A stretch of DNA of 64,000 bases from Posidonia oceanica (lineage: Eukaryota > Streptophyta > Magnoliopsida > Alismatales > Posidoniaceae), in the NCBI GenBank assembly GCA_037176725.1, contig JAZBRS010000044.1, positions 9,424,001 through 9,488,000 of the forward strand, in the 5' to 3' direction. The notes beneath the pieces were generated by a model that was not told the origin of the DNA, made no database searches, and worked only from the letters and a program-made list of their open reading frames with translations. A program made the translations under genes and the position numbers. Positions 54,491 to 64,000 of this stretch are shown piece by piece. Position 1 is the first letter of the stretch, and every line of letters begins with the position of its first letter.

Positions 54491-57480
54491 CACAGTGTTC
54501 GGAGGATGTGTGTATAAGGTCCCAAATGGAGATATCCGCTCTAACCTTCTTAAGCGGGAAGTGATGTCAGCTTTAGGTTGGCCCTTTTTGGTGGTAGGAG
54601 GAGAGGCTCTGGGGGTAGGCTCTACAGGGCTAGGTGCAGGAGGTTGGCCTGATGCTGGGGGTGCTATGGGTTGGCTTGCTAATGGGGGTGCAGCAGGTGC
54701 TGGACGGCTGAGCCTTACCACCAGTGCTGCGGACTTGTAGACCCTCCCCGATCACGTAACTTTCGTGCACATTTCCGTGGCGTAGTTATAGGGCACGCGA
54801 TGGGGGTTCCAGGTTAAATCAATAACCACGGGAGCATGTGCTGTGAGCACAAGAGGGGCATAGGAGGATTGGCTGGGCGATAAGGGGATGGGTGCTACTG
54901 CGGGTAAGTTGCTGAAGGGCCTGGCTGAGAACTAGCTAGTAGGCTGACTAGGGGTCTACCTAAAAGGGATGCAGGGGTTTGGGCCTGCGGTCTAGCTTGA
55001 AGATATACAGGGGCAGGGGTTTGAGGATGCATGGTAGGGCACGCGGCAGAGCGCCCCAGCCTGGCACGTGGTCGGATCATATGAATCTCCGACTCGGAGC
55101 CAGCAATGGCCGCACGATAGAGAGAAAGAGGGAAAGGCTCGGAGACATTATGAATGAGCTTCGAGGGGTCTACCACAGACGTGGTAGGCCCAGAAGGGAA
55201 GAGAGAATGGATTCCCGAGCTCCTTGCGCCTTCCAGGTTGGAATGCTCCGGTAGAGGCTGGTGGACGATGCTGTGATGAGAGGATGCTAATGCTAATGCA
55301 GGGGCAGATGCAGGAGAGGGTGCAAAAGTGGATGCCTCGTGCGTGTGGATCGTAATCGTTCCCGATTCGATCAGGTTCTGAACAACATCCCTCAGGGTAT
55401 AGCAACTATCCGTCGAGTGCCCTATGGCTCGATGGTAGTCGCAGAAAAGGTTCACCTTATGCCAATGCGGAAGTGGATTTGGTGGCGGGCGAACCTCGGG
55501 AAATCTCAGATATGACGCGACCTTGGGGAGGATGGCGGTTAACGGCTCCACTAGTAGAGTGAATTGACGCCATTGTCGCCGCTGCCCTTGATGTTGCCCT
55601 TGCCGGACCGGTGCGGCAAGATAGACCGGTCGAGCGGTGGTAGTGATCTGTGGTGTAGGGGGTGCCCTGGGTGCTGGTGCATATACTACTTGATTCGAGG
55701 GAGGCTGAACCGCCAGCTGAACAGGCACGAGCGAGGGATCGACGTATGCGACAATGGTCTTCGGCGAGTCCTTCTTCCTAGGACGGCTGCTGCTGCTGCT
55801 ACTGGCGATGGTCTGCTTGGCAAACATAGAGAGTGCAGGGAAGTTGCCGCTCTGTAGCGAACTCTCTACACAGGTGCCAGCCCAAATTAGTGCTATGAAG
55901 GTTGTGATGGGTTGGATGCTGAGCAGAGCCCTGGTGGATGGTTGTGCTCCTTCGATCACAATTTCGAGGGACTCCTCGTTAGAGGGTGCATCTCGAACCT
56001 GTGAGGCAAGGGCATGCCAGCGGCCGACATACTCCCCAAATGGGTCGCTGGGGTTCTACTTTGTTGCGACCAAGTCTGCGCACTTTGGGACTAGGTCAAG
56101 GTTGAAGGAATATTGTTCCAGGAATGCCCAGCTTAGGTCGTCTCAAGTCTTGATCACGGCCATGTCAAGCGAGGTGAACCACTTGAGCGCAGGACTGGTT
56201 AGACTCTTTTGGAACAAGCAGATAAGCAACATCTCGTTAGCCTGGAGCTGAGCGAGATCTCCGCAGTATGCCTTCAGGTGTGCTATGGGACAACCTCTAC
56301 CATTATATTTTTCAAAGTCCAGGATCTTAAACTTCGGTGGGAGTACCGCCTCTGGAAAGTAGTAGATGTCCTGGAACTGGTCAGGTTAGAGATCAGCACC
56401 CTGCACTAAACGTAGTGCCTTCTCCAGAACATTCACCCTGTTATTGATGGGGTCTAGATTGGCCCCCGCAGGGGGTGGGGCAGCAAGGGCAGAGACCACG
56501 TACACCGATTGGATTGCACCTAAGTGCTCCTCCGGATCTTCCATTGCGTCGCCTGGTGGCACGGCGTAATGGCCGGCATATCAGTGCTATGTGGAGTGTG
56601 CTAGAATGCATGCTGGGGTAGGGAATTGCTGATGTAGGGGGTGAGAATAGCTAGCATGCTGTGTAGTAGGTGATGCATAGTGTGGGAGCGTCAGTTGCTA
56701 CATCGGCAAGGTGCTGGGTGGCAAGCCTGCGGGATACTACGCTTCGACCAGCCTGAAGGACTGGCCACCAGGTAACGGAGGAGGATGCAGTGCCATGTGT
56801 TGTGTGTATGCAGGAGGCAGAAGCTGAGCCCCCATCGCCGAAGCAGTGAGTAGCTGGGGCGTTGGTCTAGGCGGGAGTGCAGAAGAGAATGCCTACGAAG
56901 CCAAAGCAGGTAGTAGAGGAGCCTCGGGAGCAACAGGAGCGAAGGACGGGCGGAGAGATTGAGCCATGCCCTGTAGTCTCTGGGTAGTCTCCATCAGCTA
57001 CTGGTACTGTGCCTCAGGGGACCTATCAGTAGGTATGCTAAGTTGCAGGACCGGCGGGAGACCAGATTCATAGGGTCGGGACACAGATTGTCCAACAGAG
57101 TCAGAATCTAAGGTGGAGGTCGCCGCAGCAGAAGGGATGTCAAGAGTGACATAGCCCAGGGAAGGAGGGGTCACTGGCGCCTCTAGAGCACGAGTAGGGG
57201 TCATCAAGATGGACTCGATGATCGGATCCGGAGAGGCGTAAGTCTACCAATGCCCCGAAGGAAACTGGGGTGCCCTAGACGCCAGAGGGGGAAACCCTAG
57301 CATCACAGGAGGCGCAGAGGGAGCGGAAGCGAGAGTCGGAGGGACCGAAGCTGAAACCCCTTCCGAAACAAGAGTAAGCAGGGGCTCAATGGCGCGCTAG
57401 GCCATAGCTGACCGTGAGCGGGTAAGAACTGAGCTGCGGCGGAAAGAAGGACAAGTCCTAGGAGGAGCTATGATTGCAAA
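54491..57480 (-). pseudogene. TatB gag
   Basis: The N-terminal part is a Pro/Ala/Ser-rich stretch (56450-57480) with several stops. The Gag core follows at about 55960-56400: LDFEKYNGRGCPIAHLKAYC, LLICLFQKSLTSPALKWFTS, FNLDLVPKCADLVATK. After a stop near 56055 the frame is open for 354 codons (54895-55959) with FCDYHRAIGHSTDSCYTLRD, the zinc-knuckle-like CX2H...H...C signature of Tat Gag, and a Pro/Ala-rich tail. Gag packages element RNA. A clear start codon is not preserved near 57480. Confidence 0.8.
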
Positions 57481-58561
57481 GGCGAATAGCTCGGGAAAGA
57501 ACAGTCGAAAGTGGGTGTCTCACCAGGGGCGTCAGTAAGAGAAAGGGCTCGAGCTCCAGCTAAGGAACTCGTTCACTGACCTTTGCGACACAACACAAGC
57601 AAGCAAAACATGTGTTAAAACCTGAAAGTAAAATGCAAATGTGCAGTATGAATGCTATGCTGATGATATGCTGTCTAGCATGCTCTCCCTCACCAATCTA
57701 GTGTGTCCTAGTAGGCAGTCTACTTCAGACACTCATGGGTGTATGGGTCGCCGACTCAAGCTAGAAAAGTAGGTCCCACGTCTAAACCCTAGCCAAAGCT
57801 CAGGTATAATGGGGTGATGCGTTAGGAGCCTTGGCCCTGCCAAAAGCATGGGCGGTACCCTCTACTATTACCGACGCGACCCCTTGACAAGGGGGGATAG
57901 ACCAATCTACTCATGCCACGCCAAAGCATAGGGGCAAGAAACCGGGACTATCCTTCTCAGACTGTAGGCGGACTCAGATGAGAAGAATGCATGCCCTATA
58001 TGATGCTTTATGCAAATGCTTAGAGTTTTTTTATCTTGTGTATTTTATTAACTCCAAGGGGATGTAGGTGTGTTGCAGTCTCTAGTTACTCCTAGTGTTG
58101 ATTTTTACTTGCCATTTTTAGTTAGCCGTGGGGAAAACAATCATTCTCTAATTGTCCTTAGGCTTATTGCAAAAAAGGGAAAGAAATCACCCAAACATGG
58201 CAAGCAAGCAACACAGATCATTGCAAAAGGCATGCGCATGGTATGTACTAGTGTCGTGGACATGGTAGTGAAAAGAAAACACTCATCATGTCAAAAAGCA
58301 GGCATACATGGCATGTGCGTGTGCAGTGGCATAGCATTTGTATAAAGCAAAACACTTAACACCCAAAAAGCAAGCATTATGTGCCAAGCAAGTATTTAGG
58401 CATGTATTGCGAGAAAATAAAGCAGCGCAAACAAACATGGCATAAAACGAGTAAATAAACAAGCAAGCAGGTAAGCAAGCAAGGCATGCAAAAGCATAAG
58501 GCAAGCAAAAGTGCAAAAAGCAAGCGGCGAGAAAGCCAAGATGAAATCCGGAGTCTAAGTT
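57481..58561 (-). other. TatB leader between primer site and gag
   Basis: About 1.1 kb of untranslated leader. It is matched by TatA leader 63081-64000, with the shared CTCCCTCAC(C/T)AATCTAG and TAGTTAGCCGTGGGGAA blocks. It includes GCAAGCAAGC-type short repeats near 58430-58520. No ORF of note. Confidence 0.7.
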
Positions 58562-58579
58562 CCCCAGCAGAGTCGCCAC
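58562..58579 (-). other. TatB primer-binding site (Arg tRNA)
   Basis: On the minus strand TGGCGACTCTGCTGGGGA follows the LTR end after one base. By my memory of plant Arg(ACG) tRNA, whose 3' end reads ...TCCCCAGCGGAGTCGCCA, 17 of 18 bases pair. Arg-tRNA priming is typical of the Tat/Ogre clade. Confidence 0.85.
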
Positions 58580-58580
58580 T

Positions 58581-61177
58581 GTAGTAATCCTGAAATTTGA
58601 ATCGTCCATGCACGATGCCAAAGCTCGCGTGCACCGATCAGAACTAGGGTCACTATATGCGAGTGAATCTGAGGAGGAAACTCGACTCAAAAGACACCAA
58701 AAACAGGGACGAAATCAAAGGGAAAAAGAAAGAAAGGGAGTCGCCACCTAATTTTATTAAAACCAGAAAAAACTAGGAAAAACGGGTAAAGAAGATACAA
58801 GGAAAGCAAAATACAATTAGAAAGCATGCAAAAGCAATGCAAATGCGCGACACAAGGTCGATGCGGCCTAGAGAAGGGTAAGGACTCTTGTTACGTGCAG
58901 GGAAGGTGTTAGGCACCCTCGACACGCCCAAGGAATCGGTCTTTCTAGGTTTTCTCTCTCGCAAATGCAGAAAAGTTGACAATTGCTTGCCGTTTACTGT
59001 ACGCCCTAAGGCGATAGATGCAATGCATGCCTAATGCTTTAAACGCCTAAGTGTTTGAAAGCTATGTAGGGGAAATTAAACGTGCAATCTATAGGCTCAG
59101 CAACGCTGCTAGGGTTCCGAACGGGCAAGCCCTGGTTCGTAAGAACACCTAGGCAGTAAGCATTACTGTCCTAACGCAAATGCAGGTGATAAAACAAAAC
59201 AGTGGGGAAAACCATGCAATGCAAGCGACAAGCAAAGGATAAAGCAAAAGCGGGCGTGGAAAACGGTGTAAGCAAAATGCAAATGAAGGCATAAAAAACG
59301 GCGCAATGCAGGCGATATACAAAGGAAAACAAGCGTAGACGCGCAAAATGGTGCAAGTAAGTGACATGCAAAAGTGGCACGGAAAACGAGACAAGCGAAA
59401 TGCAAATGAAGGTGCGAAAAACGGTGCAATGTAATATGCAAAAATGGTGCGGAAAACGATGTAGATGCAAGATGCAGATGTAAGATGCAGAAGAAGGTGC
59501 GGAAAACGAGGCAAGCAATGGGGGACAATGGCCACTGACTGGCCTGCAGAGCAAGTCGCCGGCCATCTGGGCAACCCTTCAGGTCGCCGGCAGCATAGGC
59601 GGTTGGTCAGGTCGCCCCTAGAGGCAGCGGCCAAGCCCTGCAGACTCCGGTCAGCAACTTCGTCGCCCCGGCGAAGCTAGCAAACGCGACTAAAATTGGA
59701 AATCAAATGCGTGGCAGTACAGAGGACATGCCAAGGAAAAGAACCATGCAATCAGGAAGCGAATGGCTGCGACGCAAGGTGGCAAAACAGCGGCTGAAGG
59801 GCTTCTTGCAGCAAGGACTTAGCCGCTGATCAAAGGGATGACTATGCAAGGCGCCTCCCAAACTGGCGGCAGCCATTGCTACGAGCTTCCCAGACAACAA
59901 ACCTCAACATATCAAAAAGCCATGCAAATGACTAGAAATCATGCAACTAATGTCATGCAAATGAAGAGGGCATATCAGAGAACATGTGCAAGCTAGCAAA
60001 ATGCAAAAAGGCATGCATGGGTTGCCAGTTACGACGGCCCAAAGATAGCCGGAAACCTGTCGGAGTTGTAGCTGAGTCGCCACCTTAGACGGCGACTCAC
60101 TCTGCAACTCCTTGTTCCAGACAGCCATCTTCAAGGCTAGATTTGGAACCCATGCAAATTGAATTTTAAAAACTAAATGCATGAACCTGCAAAGAAAAGA
60201 TCAAGGGATATAGTGCAACTGAAAGCGAGCCAAACGGGGGTCTGGGCAACGAGGCACATGGGCGCAAAGTCGGGCCGACGGTTTGTTTGTGTTGCAGTCA
60301 GTCGCCCCCTGAAGAGGCGGCTGAGTCTGCAACACTCAGACTACGAGGCCGACTTTGAAGCCGTGCCTTGCTCGCAACACACAAACATTAACACAATCAA
60401 ACATACAAGCATGAAGAGCAATGATCCAAGAATACAATGCAACAGACAGAAGAGGAAACAGTGGCCTGTGCCGCCGGGGAGGTCGGCCCAAAGTCGGGCC
60501 AGCAGTAGTTGCAATCTGCAACTAGTCACTGCACAGTGCAGCGCCCAGATCAGAAGCTTTGTGAGCTTCGCTGGCGAACTGCTGCCTCCACGTGGTGCAG
60601 AACGACCCATCGATGGCTGGGGAACGTCTGCGACGTTCTTTCGGTCCTTGCCATACCCTCAGTTTGGCGAATGGTGGACCAGATCGGTCCACCCACCTAC
60701 GCCCAAATCGCGCCACCGTAGCCACCGGATGCTGGCCGCTCGTGCGGCCAATGGCCCGAAGGCTGGGCTGGGAAGCTGCGTGGAGTCGGGGCGGAGGAGA
60801 GGGGAAGCATCCCAGATGCGAAGAGGGGCCTATGCCCCTTTTCCAACCTCGAGTGAGGTCTGCCGGAATCGCCGAGCCACCTTGGCCACTAGGGTGGCCG
60901 AGGGCACGAGAAGGCTCACTGCCACCGTGGCTGCGAGGGGAACCTAGAAGAATTTTAGGATGGGGTTTGGTACCTTTGCGAGCTCGCCGTAGTTGCAGGT
61001 GCAGAAGGTGGAAGTGTTGCGCCACCGTGACTTTGGAGGCTGACGGCGAGTGGAGGAGGGCGCGAGGAAGCTTGCGGAAGGTCTAGTTCTACTCTTTGGT
61101 TATCCGGGAACACAAGGGAGCTCTCAGATCTTGCTTGCGGTGGCTGGATTGCAAAATGCGGTCTCGTCAAAGTGGGC
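58581..61177 (-). mobile_element. TatB 5' LTR, truncated at its outer end
   Basis: Matches the 3' LTR from TGTAGTAATCC up to the block GTCTCGTCAAAGTGGGC, then stops at 61177. The remaining 674 bp (equivalent of 36866-37539), including the LTR start, is missing and TatA gag follows directly. Small indels distinguish the LTRs: a 24-bp insertion near 60731-60755 here, and a deletion near 60940. The U3 start being gone, this copy cannot provide an intact LTR. Confidence 0.88.
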
Positions 61178-63080
61178 AGGATACACCAGTTGGGCGGTGG
61201 TAGTGATTTGTGGTGTGGGGGGTACCCTAGATGCTGGTGCGTACACTACCTGATTCGGGGGAGGCCGAACCGACAAAAGAATAGGCACGGGCGCAGGTGC
61301 GGGGTTGACGTAGGCAACAGTGGGTTTCGGCAAGTCCTTCTTCTTAGGACGACTGTTGGTGCTACTGCTGCTATTGTTGCTGGTGTTGCTGGTGTTGCTG
61401 CTGGTGCTGCTGGTGTTGCTGCTAACGGTTGCCTGCTTGGCAAACGTAGAGAGCGCCGGGAAGTTGCCACTCTGTAGCGAACTCTCTATGTAGGTGCTAG
61501 CCCGAATCAGTGCTGTGAAGGTCATGATAGGTTGAATGCTGAGCGGAGCCCTGGTAGCTGGCTGCGCACCTCCGATCACAATCTCGAGGGACTCCTCATT
61601 AGAGGGTCCGTCTCAAACCTGTGAGGCAAGAGCGAGCCAGATGCCGACATACTCCCTAAACGGCTCGCCGAGGTTCTACTTTGTTGCGACCAGGTCCGCG
61701 CGCTTGGGGACCAGGTCCACGTTGAAGGAATATTGTCCCAGGAACGCCTGGCTAAGGTCGTTCCACGTCTTTATGGTGGCCATATCAAGTGAGGTGAACC
61801 ACTTGAGCACAAGGCCGGTTAGACTTTTCTGGAACAAGCGGATAAGCAACCTCTCGTCAGCCTGGAGCTGAGCGAGATCTCCGCAGTACGCCTTCAGATG
61901 TGCGACTGGACAGCCTCTACCATTGTATTTTTTGAAGATCGCGATGCGAACCTTCGGTGGGAGCACCACCTTTGGGAAGTAGTAGAGGTCCCGGAACTGG
62001 TAAGACTGGAGGTCCGTGCCCTGCACTTGTCGAAGTGCTTTCTCCAGAACGGCGAACCTGTCATCGTTGGATTTTGGAGCTACTGCCAAAGGAGGTGGTG
62101 CAGTAGGAGCAAGGGCCACATACGCCGAAAAGGACGCATCGAGGTGCTCCTCCAGATCCACCATCGCGTCGCCTGGTGGAGCGACATGATGGGCGGCGTA
62201 TCCATGCAATGGTGTTGTATGTGCAGGAATGTATGCTAGGGTAGGGGGTTGCTGATGCAAGGGATAAGAGTATCTAACATGCTGTGCAGTGGGTGATGCA
62301 GAGTGCTGGAGCGTCAGTTGCTGCATCTGCACGGTGCCGGGCGGCAAGCCTACGGAATACTGCTCTCTAACCAGTCCAAAGGACTGGCCATCAGGTGGCA
62401 AAGGAATATGTTGTGCAGTGTGCTGTGCAAATGCAGGAGGCGAAAACTGAGCCCCCATTGCCGGAGCTGTAAGCAGCTGGGGTGATGGTCTAGGCGGAAG
62501 AGTAGAAGGGAATGACTGCGAAGCAAGAACAGGCTGCAGAGGAGCCTCAGGAGCAGCAAGAGTGAAAGAAGGGTGAAGAGATAGAGCCCTGCCCTGCAGT
62601 CTCTAGGTAGTCTCCATTAGTTGCTGGTACTACATCTCAGGGGACCCGTCAGTGGGTATGCTGAGTTGCAGGATCGGCGGGGGATCAGAGTCAAGTGGCT
62701 GGGATGTAGATTGTCCAGGAGGCGGAAGTCCTAGGGCGGAAGTCGCCGTAGTAGGGTGGGTGTCAAAAGTGACATAACCCTGGGAAGGAGGAGTCAGTGG
62801 CGCCTCAAGAGCACGAACGGCGGACGCCAAGAGAGACTCAGCGACCGGGTCCGGCGGAGTTTCCCACTGCCCTGTAGAATAGAGGGGGGCAACTGTACTA
62901 GCGAAGGAGACACTGGCACAGAGGAAGCCAAAGCAGGAGTCGAAGGGACCGAAACAAGGACCCCCTCTAGGGCAACAGGAGCCTAGGAGTCACCAACAAA
63001 CTGGGCCTTTGCTGACCGAGAGCGAGTGATCACAGGGCTGTGGCAAGAAGAAAGATGAGTCTTAGGAGGAGCTATTATCG
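61178..63080 (-). pseudogene. TatA gag (displaced from the rest of TatA by TatB)
   Basis: Closely similar to TatB gag. The core at 61676-62458 is open for 260 codons with YFPKVVLPPKVRIAIFKKYN, CPVAHLKAYCGDLAQLQADE, LIRLFQKSLTGLVLKWFTSL and TWNDLSQAFLGQYSFNVDLV. Upstream is the Pro/Gln-rich N-terminal part, with stops near 62607 and 62634. Downstream (61178-61675) is a stretch rich in Asn/Ser/Thr repeats. It ends abruptly at TTAQLVYPA, where the TatB LTR begins. The zinc-knuckle part and the link to protease are lost. Confidence 0.85.
61340..61432 (-). repeat. CTGGTGTTGCTG-type short tandem repeat in TatA gag
   Basis: A run of trinucleotide-based units (CTG/TTG mixtures) encoding Asn/Thr/Ser repeats in the gag frame. 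TatB has only a short CTGCTGCTGCTGCTACTGG here (about 55790-55808), so the run expanded in TatA. Confidence 0.8.
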
Positions 63081-64000
63081 CGAAGGCGAATAGCTCAGGA
63101 GAGGACAGTCGGAAGTAGGTGTTGCAACAGGGGCGTTAGTAAGAGAAAGGGCTCAAGCTCCAGCTAAGGAACTCGCTTACTGACTTCTCTATGACGATAG
63201 GCAAACAAAAACAAGGGTTAGAACCCGAAAGTAAAATGCAAATGCTTTAATGTATGTCATGAATGCAGATGTATGCTTTCTAGCATGCTCTCCCTCACTA
63301 ATCTAGGGTGTCCTAGTAGGTAGTCTACTTCGGACGCTCATGGGTGTACGGGTCGCCGACTCAGGCTAGAAAAAGTTGGTCCCCCGTCTAAATCCTGGCC
63401 AGAGCTCAAGTGGTGACAGGGTGGTGCATTGGTGGCCTTGACCCTGCCAGAAGCATGGGTGGTACCCTCCACTAGTACCGACGCGACCCCTAACAAGGGG
63501 GGACAGACCGACTGACTTGCGCCATGCCAAAGCATTGGGGCAAGAGGCCGGGACTGTCCTTCTCAGACTGTAGGTGGACTCAGATGAGAAGAATGCATGC
63601 CCTATATGATGCTTTATGCAAATGCTTCGAGTTTTATCTTGCGCATTTTATTAACTCAAAGGGGGTACGGGTGTGTTGCAGTCTCTCGTTGCTCCTAGAT
63701 TTGATTTTTACTTGCCATTTTTAGTTAGCCGTGGGGAAGGCCATCAGTCTCTAATTGTCCTTAGGCTAAATGCAAAAGGGGGAGAAAATCATACAAATAT
63801 GGCAAGCAAACAACACACAACATTGCAAAAGGCATGCGCATGGTATGTGCTAGTGCTGTGAAGATGATAGTGAAAGAAAAACACTTATCACATCAAAAGG
63901 CAGGTATGCATGGTATGTGCAGATGCAGTGGCATAGCAAGTGTGTAAAACAAAGCAATTACCACTCAAAAAGCATGCATGGTGCGCCAAGCAAGTATTTA
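63081..64000 (-). other. TatA leader upstream of gag
   Basis: Homologous to the TatB leader 57481-58420, without any gene. The primer site and the 5' LTR of TatA should lie just beyond the window end. Confidence 0.7.

Larger units (their letters stand above)
34279..61177 (-). mobile_element. TatB (Tat-type Ty3/gypsy element nested in TatA)
   Basis: Minus strand. Layout from high coordinate: truncated 5' LTR (58581-61177), Arg-tRNA primer site, leader, gag, protease, spacer, RT, RNase H, second RNase H (split by the TatC LTR), integrase, accessory ORF, tandem array, polypurine tract, 3' LTR (34279-37539). In a 177-base comparison of the two LTRs (34462-34638 against 58762-58938) I counted 11 differences, all transitions, so insertion was not very recent. 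TatB broke TatA's coding region. Confidence 0.9.

Noticed and set aside
1..64000. tRNA and rRNA genes
   Set aside because: I looked for tRNA-like cloverleaf ends and rRNA blocks. Only retroelement primer sites complementary to tRNA 3' ends were found.

Overview
This window looks like repeat-rich nuclear DNA of a flowering plant. Almost all of it is LTR-retrotransposon sequence in various stages of decay. I see one intact host gene, two broken relatives of it, and no bacterial, rRNA, tRNA or CRISPR features. The plant assignment rests on Tat-type Ty3/gypsy elements (Arg-tRNA primer site, two RNase H domains), a SIRE-like Ty1/copia element, a Del/Tekay-like LTR, and a GT61 cell-wall glycosyltransferase with a type II signal anchor. 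The species cannot be named from the sequence.

Layout. 1-1705: a scrap of Tat polyprotein fused to inverted Tat LTR material. 1706-5624: 3' end and LTR of a Del/Tekay-like element. 5627-6283: a short retroelement motif and a GT61 pseudogene. 6526 to about 14380: CopA, a SIRE-like copia element on + with 5' LTR, Met-tRNA primer site, gag, pol and an extra downstream ORF, but no 3' LTR. About 14400-18637: host segment with the intact GT61 gene (15191-16895, minus, two exons) and a partial tandem duplicate. 18640 to about 21610: CopB, a second copia element cut off at the start of RT. 21737-23404: an LTR-like segment in inverted orientation to the one at 424-1705.

23410-64000 is a nest of Tat gypsy elements, all on the minus strand. 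TatA is outermost (23410-34278 plus 61178 to beyond the window end). TatB (34279-61177) is inserted in TatA's gag-protease region. TatC, a solo LTR of about 6 kb (44057-50031), is inserted in TatB's second RNase H with a near-perfect 5-bp target duplication. TatB's 5' LTR has lost its outer end, together with about 1.2 kb of TatA.

Most damage to the retroelement ORFs is C-to-T or G-to-A, as expected from decay of methylated cytosines. The points most worth a second look are two accessory ORFs placed downstream of pol, one in CopA (putative-plant-transposon-protein domain) and one in TatB (DUF7745/plant-mobile-domain-like). Others are the unrelated tandem arrays at the same 3' position in TatA and TatB, a fast-changing spacer between protease and RT, hairpin-rich LTRs, and the two-exon GT61 gene. 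I found no clearly new defence or metabolic system.
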